NCBI GenBank assembly: GCA_963839365.1
Contig: CAWIUT010000003.1
Location: 310,001 to 374,000 of the forward strand
Direction of reading: 5' to 3'
DNA: 64,000 nt
Source: DASSKA01 sp963839365
GTDB taxonomy: Bacteria > Actinomycetota > Actinomycetes > Propionibacteriales > Nocardioidaceae
This document shows positions 45,694 to 55,648 of this stretch, piece after piece. The position numbers and the translations under genes are program-made. The number at the start of each line of letters is the position of its first letter. Within the stretch, counting starts at the first letter, position 1. The notes beneath the pieces were generated by a model. That model was not told the origin of the DNA and did no database searches. It saw only the letters and a program-made list of their open reading frames with translations.

Positions 45694-46661
45694 CAGCGGG
45701 TGAACACGATCTTGCCGAACACGTTGCCGGCGGCCATCGCGGCGAACCCGTCCCGGGCCTGCTCCATCGGCAGCACCTGGTCGACCACCGGCCGGGCCCC
45801 GGAGGTGTCCAGCAGGTTGGTCAGCGCGGCCAGCTCGGAGCGGGTGCCCATCGTGGAGCCGATCACGCGCAGCTGCAGGAAGAAGATCCGGGTCAGCTCG
45901 GCGTTGTCGGGGTTGGGTCCGCTGGTGGTCCCGGACACGACCAGGGTGCCTCCGGGGCGCAGCGACTTCACCGAGTGCGACCAGGTGGCCCGGCCGACCG
46001 TTTCCATCACTGCGTCGACGCGCTGCGGCAGCCTCGCGTTGGACTCCAGCGCCTCGTCCGCCCCGAGCTCGAGGGCACGCTTGCGCTTGTCCTCGTCGCG
46101 GCTGGTGACGAACACCCGCAGCCCGCCGGCGTGCGCGAGCGTGACCAGCGCGGTGGACACGCCTCCCCCGGCCCCCTGCACCAGCACCGAGTCGCCGGGC
46201 TTGAGACCGCCCTGGGTGTAGAGCATGCGGTAGGCGGTCAACCAGGCGGTGGGCAGGCAGGCCGCCTCCTCGAAGGACAGCGACGCGGGCTTGGGCACCA
46301 CGTTGCGGGCCGGCACGACCACCTTGTCGGCGAACGTGCCCTGGTAGCGCTCGCTGAGCAGCGAGCGCTTCGGGTCCAGCGTCTCGTCCCCGGTCCATCC
46401 CGGGTCGCTGATCACCGCGTGCACGACGACCTCGTTGCCGTCCTCGTCCAGCCCGGCGGCGTCGCAGCCGAGGGTCATCGGCAGCGCCTCCTGGCGCAGC
46501 CCGACCCCGCGCAGCGACCAGATGTCGTGGTGGTTGAGCGAGGCCGCCTTGACGGTCACCGTCGTCCAGCCGTCCGGCACCTCGGGATCCGGGCGCTCGC
46601 CGACGACGAGCCCGGACAGCGGGTCCTCGGTGGAGAAGCTTTCGGCGTAGACAGCAAACAT
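45693..46661 (-). CDS. Zinc-type alcohol dehydrogenase/quinone reductase family protein
   Basis: A 322-residue medium-chain dehydrogenase/reductase. The fold is shown by LNHHDIWSLRG, MTLGCDAAG, NVVPKPASLSFEEAACLPTAWLTAYRML and the cofactor loop VLVQGAGGGVSTALVTLAHAGG. The structural-zinc cysteine cluster is absent, so a quinone-oxidoreductase-like or zinc-poor enzyme is likelier than a true alcohol dehydrogenase. The ATG lies 7 nt after TAGGCT, suggesting a leaderless transcript. It overlaps the SDR gene downstream; both substrates are unknown. Confidence 0.85.
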   Translation of the reverse strand: MFAVYAESFSTEDPLSGLVVGERPDPEVPDGWTTVTVKAASLNHHDIWSLRGVGLRQEALPMTLGCDAAGLDEDGNEVVVHAVISDPGWTGDETLDPKRSLLSERYQGTFADKVVVPARNVVPKPASLSFEEAACLPTAWLTAYRMLYTQGGLKPGDSVLVQGAGGGVSTALVTLAHAGGLRVFVTSRDEDKRKRALELGADEALESNARLPQRVDAVMETVGRATWSHSVKSLRPGGTLVVSGTTSGPNPDNAELTRIFFLQLRVIGSTMGTRSELAALTNLLDTSGARPVVDQVLPMEQARDGFAAMAAGNVFGKIVFTR

Positions 46662-46686
46662 GGCCCCGAGCCTACTGTCGCCGCTC

Positions 46687-47901
<1,215 letters not shown>

Positions 47902-48048
47902 GAAAATGGCCTCAGCAATCGAAGGCATCAGCGAACAGGACCAGTGAGAGGCGGTTCGACCGCGGAGGTGGCGCACGGGAACCAGCCGTGAACGATGGGG
48001 GTCACCCAGGGGGTCAGTGTGGCACACGGGCTCCCCGCCCGGCCAGGG

Positions 48049-48426
48049 TCAGCGCTGTGATCTGCGTCGTGTCCGGGACAGCAGCGGCCACAGCCTCAGG
48101 AGTACGACGGCGAGCACGTCCTGGTCCGGAATCGCACCCACCGTCGCGGAGTCCACCCCCTCCCGTGGGTTGTCGCGCTCGATCCACCAGCCGCCGGCCT
48201 CGCGGTGCACGGCTCGCTTGACCGCGACCACCCCGTCGGGCAGCCGGGCCACCACCAGGCGCCCGGGACGGGGCTCGGCCCGGTAGTCGACCAGCAGCCG
48301 GTTCCCGTCGTACAGCGTCGGCTCCATCGACCGCCCGCGCACCACCGCCAGCCCGAACCGCGGCCCCGCGGCTGGCGTGGACCCGCCCGGAGGGCCAGGA
48401 TTGGGGTGCTGGGCCCTGGGTACCAC
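48049..48426 (-). CDS. sodX: Nickel superoxide dismutase maturation protease
   Basis: A 125-residue S26 signal-peptidase-like protein. The catalytic Ser is in VRGRSMEPTLYDGNRLLVDY and the Lys in DGVVAVKRAVH; the family closing motif ERDNPREGVDS follows. It lacks a clear membrane anchor and is shorter than LepB, matching SodX, which removes the 14-residue leader of NiSOD. The GTG has GGAGG 7 nt upstream. It is divergent from sodN with only 91 bp between the starts, so both can be controlled from one region, likely by nickel through a Nur-type repressor (inference). Confidence 0.9.
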   Translation of the reverse strand: MVPRAQHPNPGPPGGSTPAAGPRFGLAVVRGRSMEPTLYDGNRLLVDYRAEPRPGRLVVARLPDGVVAVKRAVHREAGGWWIERDNPREGVDSATVGAIPDQDVLAVVLLRLWPLLSRTRRRSQR

Positions 48427-48517
48427 CTCGGCGCCTCCCTCGCGACTAGCCCCGAACCGACCTGGGTAGTGTCGCAGGTGGTTGAACCATCCACGCTCAC
48501 GAGAGAGAGGATCAGGG

Positions 48518-48919
48518 ATGTTCGCGCGACTATTCGCCCCGACGCTGGAAGTGCACGCTCACTGCGACCTTCCGTGCGGTGTCTACGACCCGGCTCAGGC
48601 CAGGATCGAGGCCGAGTCCGTCAAGGGCATCATCAGCAAGATGGCCGACAACGACGACCCGGACTTCCGCACCCGTGCCATCCTCATCAAGGAGCAGCGC
48701 TCGGAGCTGGTCAAGCACCACCTGTGGGTGCTGTGGACCGACTACTTCAAGCCACCGCACTTCGAGAAGTACCCCCAGCTGCACACGCTCTTCAACGAGG
48801 CGACCAAGCTGGCCGGCACCGCCGGCACCAAGGGCAACGCGGACGTCAAGCTGGCCGACGAGCTGCTCGCCAAGATCGACGAGATCGCGGAGATCTTCTG
48901 GGAGACCAAGAAGGGCTGA
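48518..48919 (+). CDS. sodN: Nickel-type superoxide dismutase
   Basis: A 133-residue NiSOD precursor. The leader MFARLFAPTLEVHA is removed to expose HCDLPCGVYDPAQ, whose first His and the two Cys ligate nickel. The rest (ESVKGIISKMADNDDPDF, KHHLWVLWTDYFKPPHFEKYP, EIFWETKKG) is characteristic. The ATG at 48518 is chosen because it gives the standard 14-residue leader; an upstream in-frame ATG at 48482 would lengthen it. It is followed by a strong terminator and divergent from the processing protease gene. Confidence 0.97.
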   Translation: MFARLFAPTLEVHAHCDLPCGVYDPAQARIEAESVKGIISKMADNDDPDFRTRAILIKEQRSELVKHHLWVLWTDYFKPPHFEKYPQLHTLFNEATKLAGTAGTKGNADVKLADELLAKIDEIAEIFWETKKG

Positions 48920-48941
48920 GCGACTCGCTGGAGTCTTTGCC

Positions 48942-48975
48942 ACGGGGTCGGGCGGATCTCCGCCCGACCCCGTTT
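48942..48975 (+). terminator. Intrinsic terminator of sodN
   Basis: A perfect 14-bp stem (48942-48955 with 48960-48973, loop ATCT) starts 22 nt after the sodN stop and is followed by TT. The T run is short, but the stem is very stable. It separates sodN from rsbW-sigF. Confidence 0.8.
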
Positions 48976-49026
48976 AGGCTGTGACAGCCACCTCACAGCG
49001 ACACACCGCCTAGGAAGAGGAAGACC

Positions 49027-49410
49027 TTGTCATCGACCCGACCCGATGTCGAGCTGAGGATCCCGGCCGACAGCGCGTTCCTCTCGGTGCTGCGCACGGC
49101 GACCGCGGGGCTCGCCGCGCGGCTCGACTTCACCCTCGACGACATCGAAGACCTGAGGATCGCCGTCGACGAGGCCTGCGCGATGGTGCTGCCGCAGGCG
49201 GTGCCCGGGTCGGACCTCCAGTGCGCGTTCTTCCTCGGCAAGGACGAGCTGACGGTCGCGGTCACAGCCGACTGCACGACCCCGCAGCAGCCGAGTCGGG
49301 ACGGCTTCGCGTGGACGGTGCTCTCGGCGCTCACCACGTCCCTGTCCGCCGACGTGGACGATGACCAGCTGACGGTCACGCTGTCGCGCACGAGCGGCGA
49401 CCTGGTTTGA
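49027..49410 (+). CDS. RsbW/UsfX-type anti-sigma factor kinase
   Basis: A 127-residue HATPase-fold protein that should bind and inhibit the sigma factor encoded next. LRTATAGLAARLDFTLDDIEDLRIAVDEACAMVL carries the N box (DEAC) of the Bergerat fold. The later ATP-lid motifs are weak, as in mycobacterial UsfX. The first codon is TTG at 49027, preceded by GAAGAGGAAG. Its stop is 2 nt before the sigF ATG, so the pair is coupled. Antagonists would be STAS proteins; one is encoded at 4.5 kb, but that link is speculative. Confidence 0.85.
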   Translation: MSSTRPDVELRIPADSAFLSVLRTATAGLAARLDFTLDDIEDLRIAVDEACAMVLPQAVPGSDLQCAFFLGKDELTVAVTADCTTPQQPSRDGFAWTVLSALTTSLSADVDDDQLTVTLSRTSGDLV

Positions 49411-49412
49411 CG

Positions 49413-50240
49413 ATGGCAGGGGAAGCACCTTTCTCTAACCGTGCCCCCAGACCACGCGACCTGGCCGAGACCCGCGCGGCGAGCGTCTCGCTGTTCGCCC
49501 GGTTCACCGACCCGGACACGGCAGAGGCCGAGCGGCTGGAGATACGTGACCAGCTGGTGTCGCTGCATCTGCCGCTGGTGGAACACCTGGCCCGGCGCTT
49601 CCGCAACCGTGGCGAGCCGTTCGACGACCTGCTCCAGGTGGGCACCATCGGGCTGATCAAGGCGATCGACCGCTTCGACCTCGACCGGGGCGTGGAGTTC
49701 TCGACGTACGCGACGCCCACGATCATCGGGGAGATCAAGCGGCACTTCCGTGACAAGGGCTGGGCGATCCGGGTGCCGCGCCGGCTGCAGGAGCTCCGGC
49801 TGTCCATCTCCTCGGCGTCGGCGGAGCTGCTGCAGGAGCTCGGCCGCTCCCCCACCATGGCGGAGCTTGCCGCCCGGATGGAGGTCAGCGAGGAGGAGCT
49901 GATCGAGGGCCTGGAGTCCGCGAACGCCTACTCCACGCTGTCCCTGGACGCGCCGGACTCCACCGACGACAGCGCGGTCCGGATGATCGACTCGCTCGGC
50001 GAGGACGACGCCGCGCTGGAGCACGTGGAGAACCGGGAGACGATCAAGCCGCTGCTCGCCCAGCTCGACCCGCGCGAGAAGCACATTCTCACGCTGCGGT
50101 TCTTCCGCGGCATGACCCAGTCGCAGATCGCCCAGGAGATCGGGGTCTCGCAGATGCACGTGTCCCGGTTGCTGGCGCGCACGCTGGCCCGGCTGCGCGA
50201 GTCCCTGGAGGACAGCAGCAGCGGCAGCAGCCCGAACTGA
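49413..50240 (+). CDS. sigF: SigB/SigF-type stress sigma factor
   Basis: A 275-residue group 3 sigma factor. Region 2 reads LVEHLARRFRNRGEPFDDLLQVGTIGLIKAIDRFD and the 2.4 part FSTYATPTIIGEIKRHFRDKGWAIRVPRR. Region 3 and region 4 (LDPREKHILTLRFFRGMTQSQIAQEIGVSQMHVSRLLARTL) are complete. The ATG at 49413 lies 2 nt after the anti-sigma gene; a TTG two codons earlier also fits. Related factors recognise GTTT-N14-16-GGGTAT/C, and two such candidates (50743-50767 and near 61994) are noted in this window. Confidence 0.93.
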   Translation: MAGEAPFSNRAPRPRDLAETRAASVSLFARFTDPDTAEAERLEIRDQLVSLHLPLVEHLARRFRNRGEPFDDLLQVGTIGLIKAIDRFDLDRGVEFSTYATPTIIGEIKRHFRDKGWAIRVPRRLQELRLSISSASAELLQELGRSPTMAELAARMEVSEEELIEGLESANAYSTLSLDAPDSTDDSAVRMIDSLGEDDAALEHVENRETIKPLLAQLDPREKHILTLRFFRGMTQSQIAQEIGVSQMHVSRLLARTLARLRESLEDSSSGSSPN

Positions 50241-50268
50241 GGCCGCGCCCGGCCCGCGGGGCCGGCCC

Positions 50269-50685
50269 TCAGGGTCGCTCGCCGGCCAGGGCGCGCAGCG
50301 AGGCGGGGTGGAAGATCCCACCCAGCACCAGCACGGCGACCACGGTGACGGCCACGGCCAGCGCGGTGCTCACGCCGACGATGACGCTCCACACCATCAG
50401 CACCTGGATCAGCTGTGCCAGCACGATCGGCGAGCGGGCCCAGGACCGCAACCGGCGCAGCGCCCAGGCGAACCCGACCAGTCCGGCACCGTAGACCCCG
50501 AAGAACAACGCGGCGGCGACCCCGGTGCCCGGGCTACGGCCGGAGATCGAGAACAGGCCGACCACGGCGTAGGCGACGATCAGCACGCCCTCGGCGGCCG
50601 CCAGCACGGCCGCGACCTGCAGGGGAGGCGGCGCGGACGGTGCGCTGCGCGGGGGCGGTGGGCTGGACGGGGACGGGTCGCTCAC
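50269..50685 (-). CDS. Small four-helix membrane protein
   Basis: A 138-residue integral membrane protein of unknown function. A Pro/Ser-rich N-terminus (about 22 residues) is followed by four predicted helices: VAAVLAAAEGVLIVAYAVVGL, GVAAALFFGVYGAGLVGFAWAL, SPIVLAQLIQVLMVWSVIVGV and ALAVAVTVVAVLVLGGIF. Similar proteins occur beside whiB1 or sigma genes in actinobacteria, but I cannot assign a role. The GTG lies 6 nt after TAGCAT, suggesting a leaderless transcript. It is convergent with sigF. Confidence 0.72.
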   Translation of the reverse strand: MSDPSPSSPPPPRSAPSAPPPLQVAAVLAAAEGVLIVAYAVVGLFSISGRSPGTGVAAALFFGVYGAGLVGFAWALRRLRSWARSPIVLAQLIQVLMVWSVIVGVSTALAVAVTVVAVLVLGGIFHPASLRALAGERP

Positions 50686-51029
50686 GCGCCGATGCTACGC
50701 AACCAGTTGTGGACCACCGGTATGGGCAGCTGAGACAGCCACGTGTGGGCCCTGGAGTTACGGGTATACGCGGGATAGCATCCTGGCCTGTGATCAACGT
50801 GACCACCCAAAGGGGTTGAACCGGACCTCTTCGGTTGCGATCGTGGTGTCATCGGTCAACGGGTGTGACCTCGCCTGCGTGACCAGCCCCCGGACTGCGT
50901 TCACTCGAGCGCCGCACCCGGACGGACTTCGTGAATGCGTTCACAACGCGTGCCGCGCATCACTTTGACCGGAGCCACCCGGCGCACCGCCGAGGGCTCA
51001 ACGGCTTTGAAGAAAAGGAGTCAACCGCC
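50686..51029 (+). promoter_or_regulatory. whiB1 upstream region with CRP-like and SigF-like sites
   Basis: This 344-bp gap precedes whiB1. At 50930-50945 is CGTGAATGCGTTCACA, which fits the CRP/FNR consensus TGTGA-N6-TCACA at nine of ten positions. At 50743-50767, GTGT-N15-GGGTAT fits the SigB/SigF promoter form GNNT-N14-16-GGGTAY and would give a leader of about 255 nt. AAAAGGAG precedes the whiB1 ATG by 10 nt. Mycobacterial whiB1 is known to be controlled by CRP, which supports the first site. Confidence 0.55.
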
Positions 51030-51284
51030 ATGGATTGGCGCCACCGCTCTGCGTGCCTCGATGAGGACCCGGAGCTGTTCTTCCCGATCGGCAACACCGG
51101 CCCGGCCATCCTCCAGATCGAGGAGGCCAAGCAGGTGTGCCGACGCTGCGAGGTGCGCGAACAGTGTCTCGCTTGGGCGCTCGAGGCGGGCCAGGACCAC
51201 GGCGTGTGGGGTGGTATGAGCGAGGACGAGCGACGCGCGCTCAAGCGGCGCAACGCCCGGGCGAAGGTGCGTACCACCGCCTAG
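51030..51284 (+). CDS. whiB1: WhiB-family iron-sulfur regulator, WhiB1 type
   Basis: An 84-residue WhiB protein. The four cluster-binding cysteines are Cys9 (RSACLDE), Cys37 and Cys40 (VCRRC) and Cys46 (EQCLAW), followed by the GVWGGMSEDERR turn and a basic C-terminus (LKRRNARAKVR) for DNA contact. The order whiB1-pdtaS matches mycobacterial WhiB1, a nitric-oxide-sensitive essential regulator that binds the major sigma factor. The ATG at 51030 is chosen for its ribosome site and because upstream in-frame codons are not conserved. Confidence 0.95.
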   Translation: MDWRHRSACLDEDPELFFPIGNTGPAILQIEEAKQVCRRCEVREQCLAWALEAGQDHGVWGGMSEDERRALKRRNARAKVRTTA

Positions 51285-51329
51285 GCCGACCAGACCGACA
51301 CCCGCTCCTCCCCTCGCCGGGGCACACCC

Positions 51330-52790
51330 CTAGCGCAGCGGAAGGTCCACGGTGACCCGTGTGCCCGGTCCGGGCGCCGGCCCGATCGCGAAGATGCCGT
51401 CGAGCTCGGACTCGACCAACGTCCGGACGATGGAGAGTCCCAGGCTCGGCCCCTCGGGGTCGAAGTCCGCGGGCAGTCCCCGCCCGTCGTCCTCCACCAC
51501 CACGTGCAGCCGCCCGCCCAGCCGGTCGGTGCGGACACGGACCTGACCGGACCGGTCGTCACCGAACCCGTGCTCCACGGCGTTCTGCAGCACCTCGGTC
51601 AGCACCATCGCCAGCGGGGTGGCGGTCTCCGCCGGCAGGGTGCCGAACTCCCCGTCGCGGGAGCAGTCCACCCGCCCTCCGCGCGAGCTGATCTCGGCCA
51701 CCATCACCAGCAACCGGTCCACCACCGCGTCGAAGTCGACCCGCTCGTCGAAGGACTGGCTCAGCGTCTCGTGCACGATGGCGATGGACCCGACCCGCCG
51801 TACCGCCTCCTCCAGCGCCTCGCGGCCTGCACCGCTGCTGATGCGACGCGCCTGCAGCCGCAGCAGCGCGGCCACCGTCTGCAGGTTGTTCTTCACCCGG
51901 TGGTGGATCTCGCGGATCGTGGCTTCCTTGGTCACCAGCTCGCGGTCCCGGCTGCGCAGGTCCGTGACGTCGCGCAGCAGCACGAGGGCGCCGAGGTGCT
52001 GCCCGGTCGGGCGCAGCGGGATCGACCGCAGGATGAGCACGGCGTCCTCGGTGCCGATCTCGGTGTCCTTCGGCAGCCGCCCGCTCAGCACTGCGCTGAG
52101 CGTCTCCTCGTCGGGCCGCCGTTCCGGCGGCACCAGCTCCCGCGTCACCTCGGCCAGGCAGAGCCCGGCCAGGTCGGTGGCCAGGCCGAGCCGGCGGTAG
52201 ACCGACAGCGCGTTCGGGCTCGCGTAGGTGACCTTGCCGGTGGCGTCGATGCGCAGGAAGCCGTCGCCGACCCGTGGGGAGTCCGCGTGGTCGGAGCGCT
52301 GCCCGGTGAACGGGAAGAACCCGTTGCTGATCATCTGCGTGAGATCGGTCGCCGACTGGAGGTAGGCCAGCTCCAACCTGCTGGGGGTGCGCACCCCCAG
52401 CAGGTTGGTGTTGCGAGCGATCACCCCGATCACCCGGTCGGCGCGACGCACCGGGATCGCCTCGACCCGCACCGGGATGTCGTCCCGCCACTCCGGGTCG
52501 CCCTCCCTGGCCACCCGCTGGTGCTCGTAGGCGGAGTCGATCAGCGGCTTGCTGCCGACCGCGGTGAACATCCCCACCAGGTCGTCCACGTACGCCGTAG
52601 GCCCGGTCGTCGGCCGCATCTGCGCCGCCGCCCAGTAGCCGGTCCCGCCGGCGTCGGGCACCCACAGCACCAGGTCGGCGAAGGACAGGTCGGCGATGAT
52701 CTGCCAGTCCGCCACCAGCAGGTGCAGCCAGGCCAGGTCCTGCTCGTCCAGCCTGGTGTGGGCACGCACCACGTCGTTCAGCGAAGGCAC
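51330..52790 (-). CDS. pdtaS: Sensor histidine kinase PdtaS
   Basis: A 486-residue soluble sensor kinase. Domains in order: GAF-type (about residues 1-150, DLSFADLVLWVPD), PAS (about 175-290, GFLRIDATGKVTYASPNALSVYRRLGL), HisKA_2 with EIHHRVKNNLQTVAALLRLQARR, and HATPase with VLTEVLQNAVEHGF and PSLGLSIV. Its partner, the RNA-binding ANTAR regulator PdtaR, is not in the window, as in mycobacteria where they are unlinked. GTG at 52790 is chosen because TAGGCT ends 6 nt upstream (leaderless); a TTG two codons earlier is the alternative. It is convergent with whiB1. Confidence 0.94.
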   Translation of the reverse strand: MPSLNDVVRAHTRLDEQDLAWLHLLVADWQIIADLSFADLVLWVPDAGGTGYWAAAQMRPTTGPTAYVDDLVGMFTAVGSKPLIDSAYEHQRVAREGDPEWRDDIPVRVEAIPVRRADRVIGVIARNTNLLGVRTPSRLELAYLQSATDLTQMISNGFFPFTGQRSDHADSPRVGDGFLRIDATGKVTYASPNALSVYRRLGLATDLAGLCLAEVTRELVPPERRPDEETLSAVLSGRLPKDTEIGTEDAVLILRSIPLRPTGQHLGALVLLRDVTDLRSRDRELVTKEATIREIHHRVKNNLQTVAALLRLQARRISSGAGREALEEAVRRVGSIAIVHETLSQSFDERVDFDAVVDRLLVMVAEISSRGGRVDCSRDGEFGTLPAETATPLAMVLTEVLQNAVEHGFGDDRSGQVRVRTDRLGGRLHVVVEDDGRGLPADFDPEGPSLGLSIVRTLVESELDGIFAIGPAPGPGTRVTVDLPLR

Positions 52791-52848
52791 GCGCAAAGCC
52801 TAGTGAGCCACCCCCGGGCGGCCACCCGCCGAGTGGCAGGATGAGCCC

Positions 52849-53700
52849 ATGGAGTCGACGTTCTGGGACCGGGTGGAACGCAGTGGCCACCGGGTCCCGG
52901 ACGACCGTCCGCTGGCGGAGCTCACCACGGAGCTGACCACCATGCTGGGCGACCCCGATCCGGAGCGGCGCGACCGGATCGCCGCCACCACGCTCGTCAC
53001 GTGGGTGCACGCCGGGGTGTACGACGACCTGCTGCAGGGGCTGGGGGACGGCATGGTCAGCGGCCTGAGCGTGGGCCTCGGGGAGACCCGCAGCGACACG
53101 GTGTTCCGGCGCAGCTTCTCCGCCCTGGCGCTCGGCGCCTGCCTGGAGCGGGACAACCACGAGCACCTGGTGCCGGCCGACACCGTGCTCACCTGGGGCG
53201 ACCGGCTCGCCGCGTGGTTCCTGCGCGAGCGGGACCTACGGGGCGGCGTCCCCGGCAAGGGCCGTGCCGGCGCGTTGATCCACGGCGCGGACGCCCTGGG
53301 GGCGCTGGCCGAGGCGTCCGCGATGGGCGCAGCCGAGCTGGCGGTGCTGCTGGACGTGCTGGCCGAGCGGCTGCTGGCCACCGCGGGCAGCCCCCTGCTG
53401 CACGGCGAGGACGACCGGCTGGCGGCGGCGACGATGCGGTTGCTGCGCCGCGACCTGGTGGCCCCGGATGGGCTCGAGGACTGGGTACGCCGGCTCGGTG
53501 ACGCGGCGGGGCCGACCCGAGGCAGCGACGCCGAGCCGGTGCCCGCGTCGTACAACGTGCAGGCGTTCCTGCGGGCGCTGCACCTGCAGCTGGCCCTGGC
53601 GCCGCACCCGCCGGCCTGCCGCTCCGACATGCTGCTGGCGGTCATCGCCGAGCTCAAGCACAGCAACCCGGAGCTGCGGGCCCCCGCTCCACCGTCCTGA
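52849..53700 (+). CDS. DUF2785 domain-containing protein
   Basis: A 283-residue soluble, mostly helical protein matching DUF2785, whose function is unknown. Segments include FWDRVERSGHRVPDDRPLAELTTELTTMLGDPDPERRDRIAATTLVTWV, RSFSALALGACLERDN and the C-terminal YNVQAFLRALHLQLAL. No enzymatic motif or signal peptide is visible. It starts 58 nt from the divergent pdtaS start; CAGGAT 6 nt before the ATG could serve as a leaderless -10. It precedes the bL37 gene. Confidence 0.83.
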   Translation: MESTFWDRVERSGHRVPDDRPLAELTTELTTMLGDPDPERRDRIAATTLVTWVHAGVYDDLLQGLGDGMVSGLSVGLGETRSDTVFRRSFSALALGACLERDNHEHLVPADTVLTWGDRLAAWFLRERDLRGGVPGKGRAGALIHGADALGALAEASAMGAAELAVLLDVLAERLLATAGSPLLHGEDDRLAAATMRLLRRDLVAPDGLEDWVRRLGDAAGPTRGSDAEPVPASYNVQAFLRALHLQLALAPHPPACRSDMLLAVIAELKHSNPELRAPAPPS

Positions 53701-53786
53701 GGGCCGATTCGCCCGCGCGGGCGACTCCTGAGACAATGAAGCGCCCCGAGCCGCAGCGGCCCGGGGTTCGCGTCGAGGAGGACGGT

Positions 53787-53861
53787 ATGGGTAAGACAGG
53801 TCGCAAGCGTCGCGCCCGCAAGAAGAAGAACGCCAACCACGGCAAGCGCCCCAACGCGTAA
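53787..53861 (+). CDS. Ribosomal protein bL37
   Basis: A 24-residue, highly basic peptide: MGKTGRKRRARKKK followed by NANHGKRPNA. This matches the small large-subunit protein bL37 found in mycobacterial ribosome structures and encoded throughout Actinobacteria, often next to the sigR/rsrA (sigH/rshA) locus, as here. GAGGAGG lies 7 nt before the ATG. Because of its size it is easily missed in annotation. Confidence 0.9.
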   Translation: MGKTGRKRRARKKKNANHGKRPNA

Positions 53862-53917
53862 CAGCCACCGCACACCAAACCCGCGCCGGGCCCGCACCAG
53901 CCGTGTCCGGCGCGGTG

Positions 53918-54198
53918 TCAGTCGGCGCCGAAGGTCCGCGTCTCGGTGATCTGGACCTGCACCTGGCGGATGCTCGTCAAGACCCGGTCCCGAAGGCCCT
54001 GCGGGGCGTGCTCCGGGCAGGAGCGCGCCACCAGCGCCTTGACCTTGCGCTCGAGGTCGTACTTCTGCAGGCACGGCGCGCACTCGTCGAGATGGTGCTG
54101 GATCTCGGCGTAGTCGGCGTCGGCCAGCTCGTGGTCGATGAAGAAGAACATCCGCTCCAGGACCTCGGAACAGTCCTGGTCATGGGGCTTGCCGCAGC

Positions 54199-54202
<4 letters not shown>
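53918..54202 (-). CDS. rsrA: Zinc anti-sigma factor RsrA
   Basis: A 94-residue ZAS-family redox switch. Cys3 and Cys11 (MSCGKPHDQDCSEVLE) and the HHLDECAPCLQKY motif with His and two Cys hold zinc. Oxidation forms a disulfide, releases zinc and frees SigR. A further Cys lies in RSCPEH. The GTG overlaps the sigR stop (GTGA), so the anti-sigma and its target are coupled. Confidence 0.94.
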
Positions 54203-54864
<662 letters not shown>

Positions 54865-54994
54865 CGTCTCCCAGCCTACCGGCAGGCGGTGCAGGGAGCC
54901 TGCTCCAGCCCGCGGCCGGCCCGATCGTCCTGACGAGATGGTGCCGAGCAACGCCTCACTCCTCCTCGACGCTGACTGCGCTGTCGTCGGGGTC

Positions 54995-55020
54995 AACACC
55001 TCATCGCGTCGTTCGATTCC
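54995..55020 (-). promoter_or_regulatory. SigR-dependent promoter of sigR
   Basis: On the minus strand GGAAT (55020-55016) and GTT (54997-54995) are separated by exactly 18 nt, matching the SigR/SigH consensus GGAAT-N18-GTT. Transcription would start near 54988, inside the end of the upstream hydrolase-gene region and about 125 nt before the sigR ATG. It would give positive feedback after thiol oxidation. Confidence 0.72.
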
Positions 55021-55648
55021 CCACCACGTCGCGCACGATCCACTCCAGGGTCGCCTCCACGATGATCGTGAGCGCGTCCTGCTGTGAGATCTCCGCCTGC
55101 TTGGCAACCTTGAACGAGTGGTCAGCGCCCGGGACCACCGTCAGGTCCCGGTCGGGGGGGAACTCCTCGGGCCGGCCGAACGGGTCCCGCTCCCCCTGGA
55201 TGACCAGCGTCGGCACCGGGACGGCCTCGAGCTCCTCCAGCCGGGACTTCTCCGGCCGACCCGGCGGGTGCAGCGGGAAGGCCAGCGCCAGGAACCCGGC
55301 CGCGCCGAGCTCGCGCACGGTGCGGGCCGCTGCCCGGGCGCCGGCGCTGCGTCCGCCGACGACCAGCGGGGTGCGCACCCGCAGCCGGTCGGTGGCTGCC
55401 ACCAGGCACTCGTCGAGCACCGCCGGACGCGGCGCGATCTTCTTGCCCGCCACGTGCCAGGGCTGCTCGACCCGGATCACGGTGATCCCCTCTCGGGGGA
55501 GGTCGACCGCCAGCGCCCGGAGGTCCGGTGCCTCGACACCGCCGCCGGCACCGTGGTTGAGCACCAGGGTCGCGATCGGGTGCCGGGACCGGTCCCGGTG
55601 CAGCCGGGCGTCGCCGTGCGGGGTGCTCACCAGCTCGGTCCCGGTCAC
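55001..55648 (-). CDS. Alpha/beta hydrolase (KANL3/Tex30-like)
   Basis: A 215-residue hydrolase fold. After an N-terminal beta strand, LVLNHGAGGGVEAPDL forms the oxyanion loop, VVGGRSAGARAAAR carries the nucleophile Ser in GRSAG, LVIQGERDPFG carries the Asp and VVPGADHSFKV carries the His. The size and order match KANL3/Tex30-type dienelactone-hydrolase-like proteins, whose substrates are unknown. The GTG overlaps the SRAP stop (GTGA). The SigR-type promoter for sigR overlaps its 3' end. Confidence 0.85.
   Translation of the reverse strand: MTGTELVSTPHGDARLHRDRSRHPIATLVLNHGAGGGVEAPDLRALAVDLPREGITVIRVEQPWHVAGKKIAPRPAVLDECLVAATDRLRVRTPLVVGGRSAGARAAARTVRELGAAGFLALAFPLHPPGRPEKSRLEELEAVPVPTLVIQGERDPFGRPEEFPPDRDLTVVPGADHSFKVAKQAEISQQDALTIIVEATLEWIVRDVVGNRTTR

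Noticed and set aside
48449..48475. GACT-N16-GGGTAG as a SigF promoter for sodN
   Set aside because: The -10 ends in G instead of the required pyrimidine, and no second feature supports it.
48980..48997. TGTGA-N8-TCACA upstream of rsbW-sigF as a CRP site
   Set aside because: CRP/FNR sites need 6 bases between these arms, and here there are 8. Some other dyad-binding regulator remains possible, but there is no support.
55009..55024. GTTCGATTCC resembling a tRNA T loop
   Set aside because: No acceptor, D or anticodon arms fold around it; the bases belong to the hydrolase gene and the SigR-type promoter.
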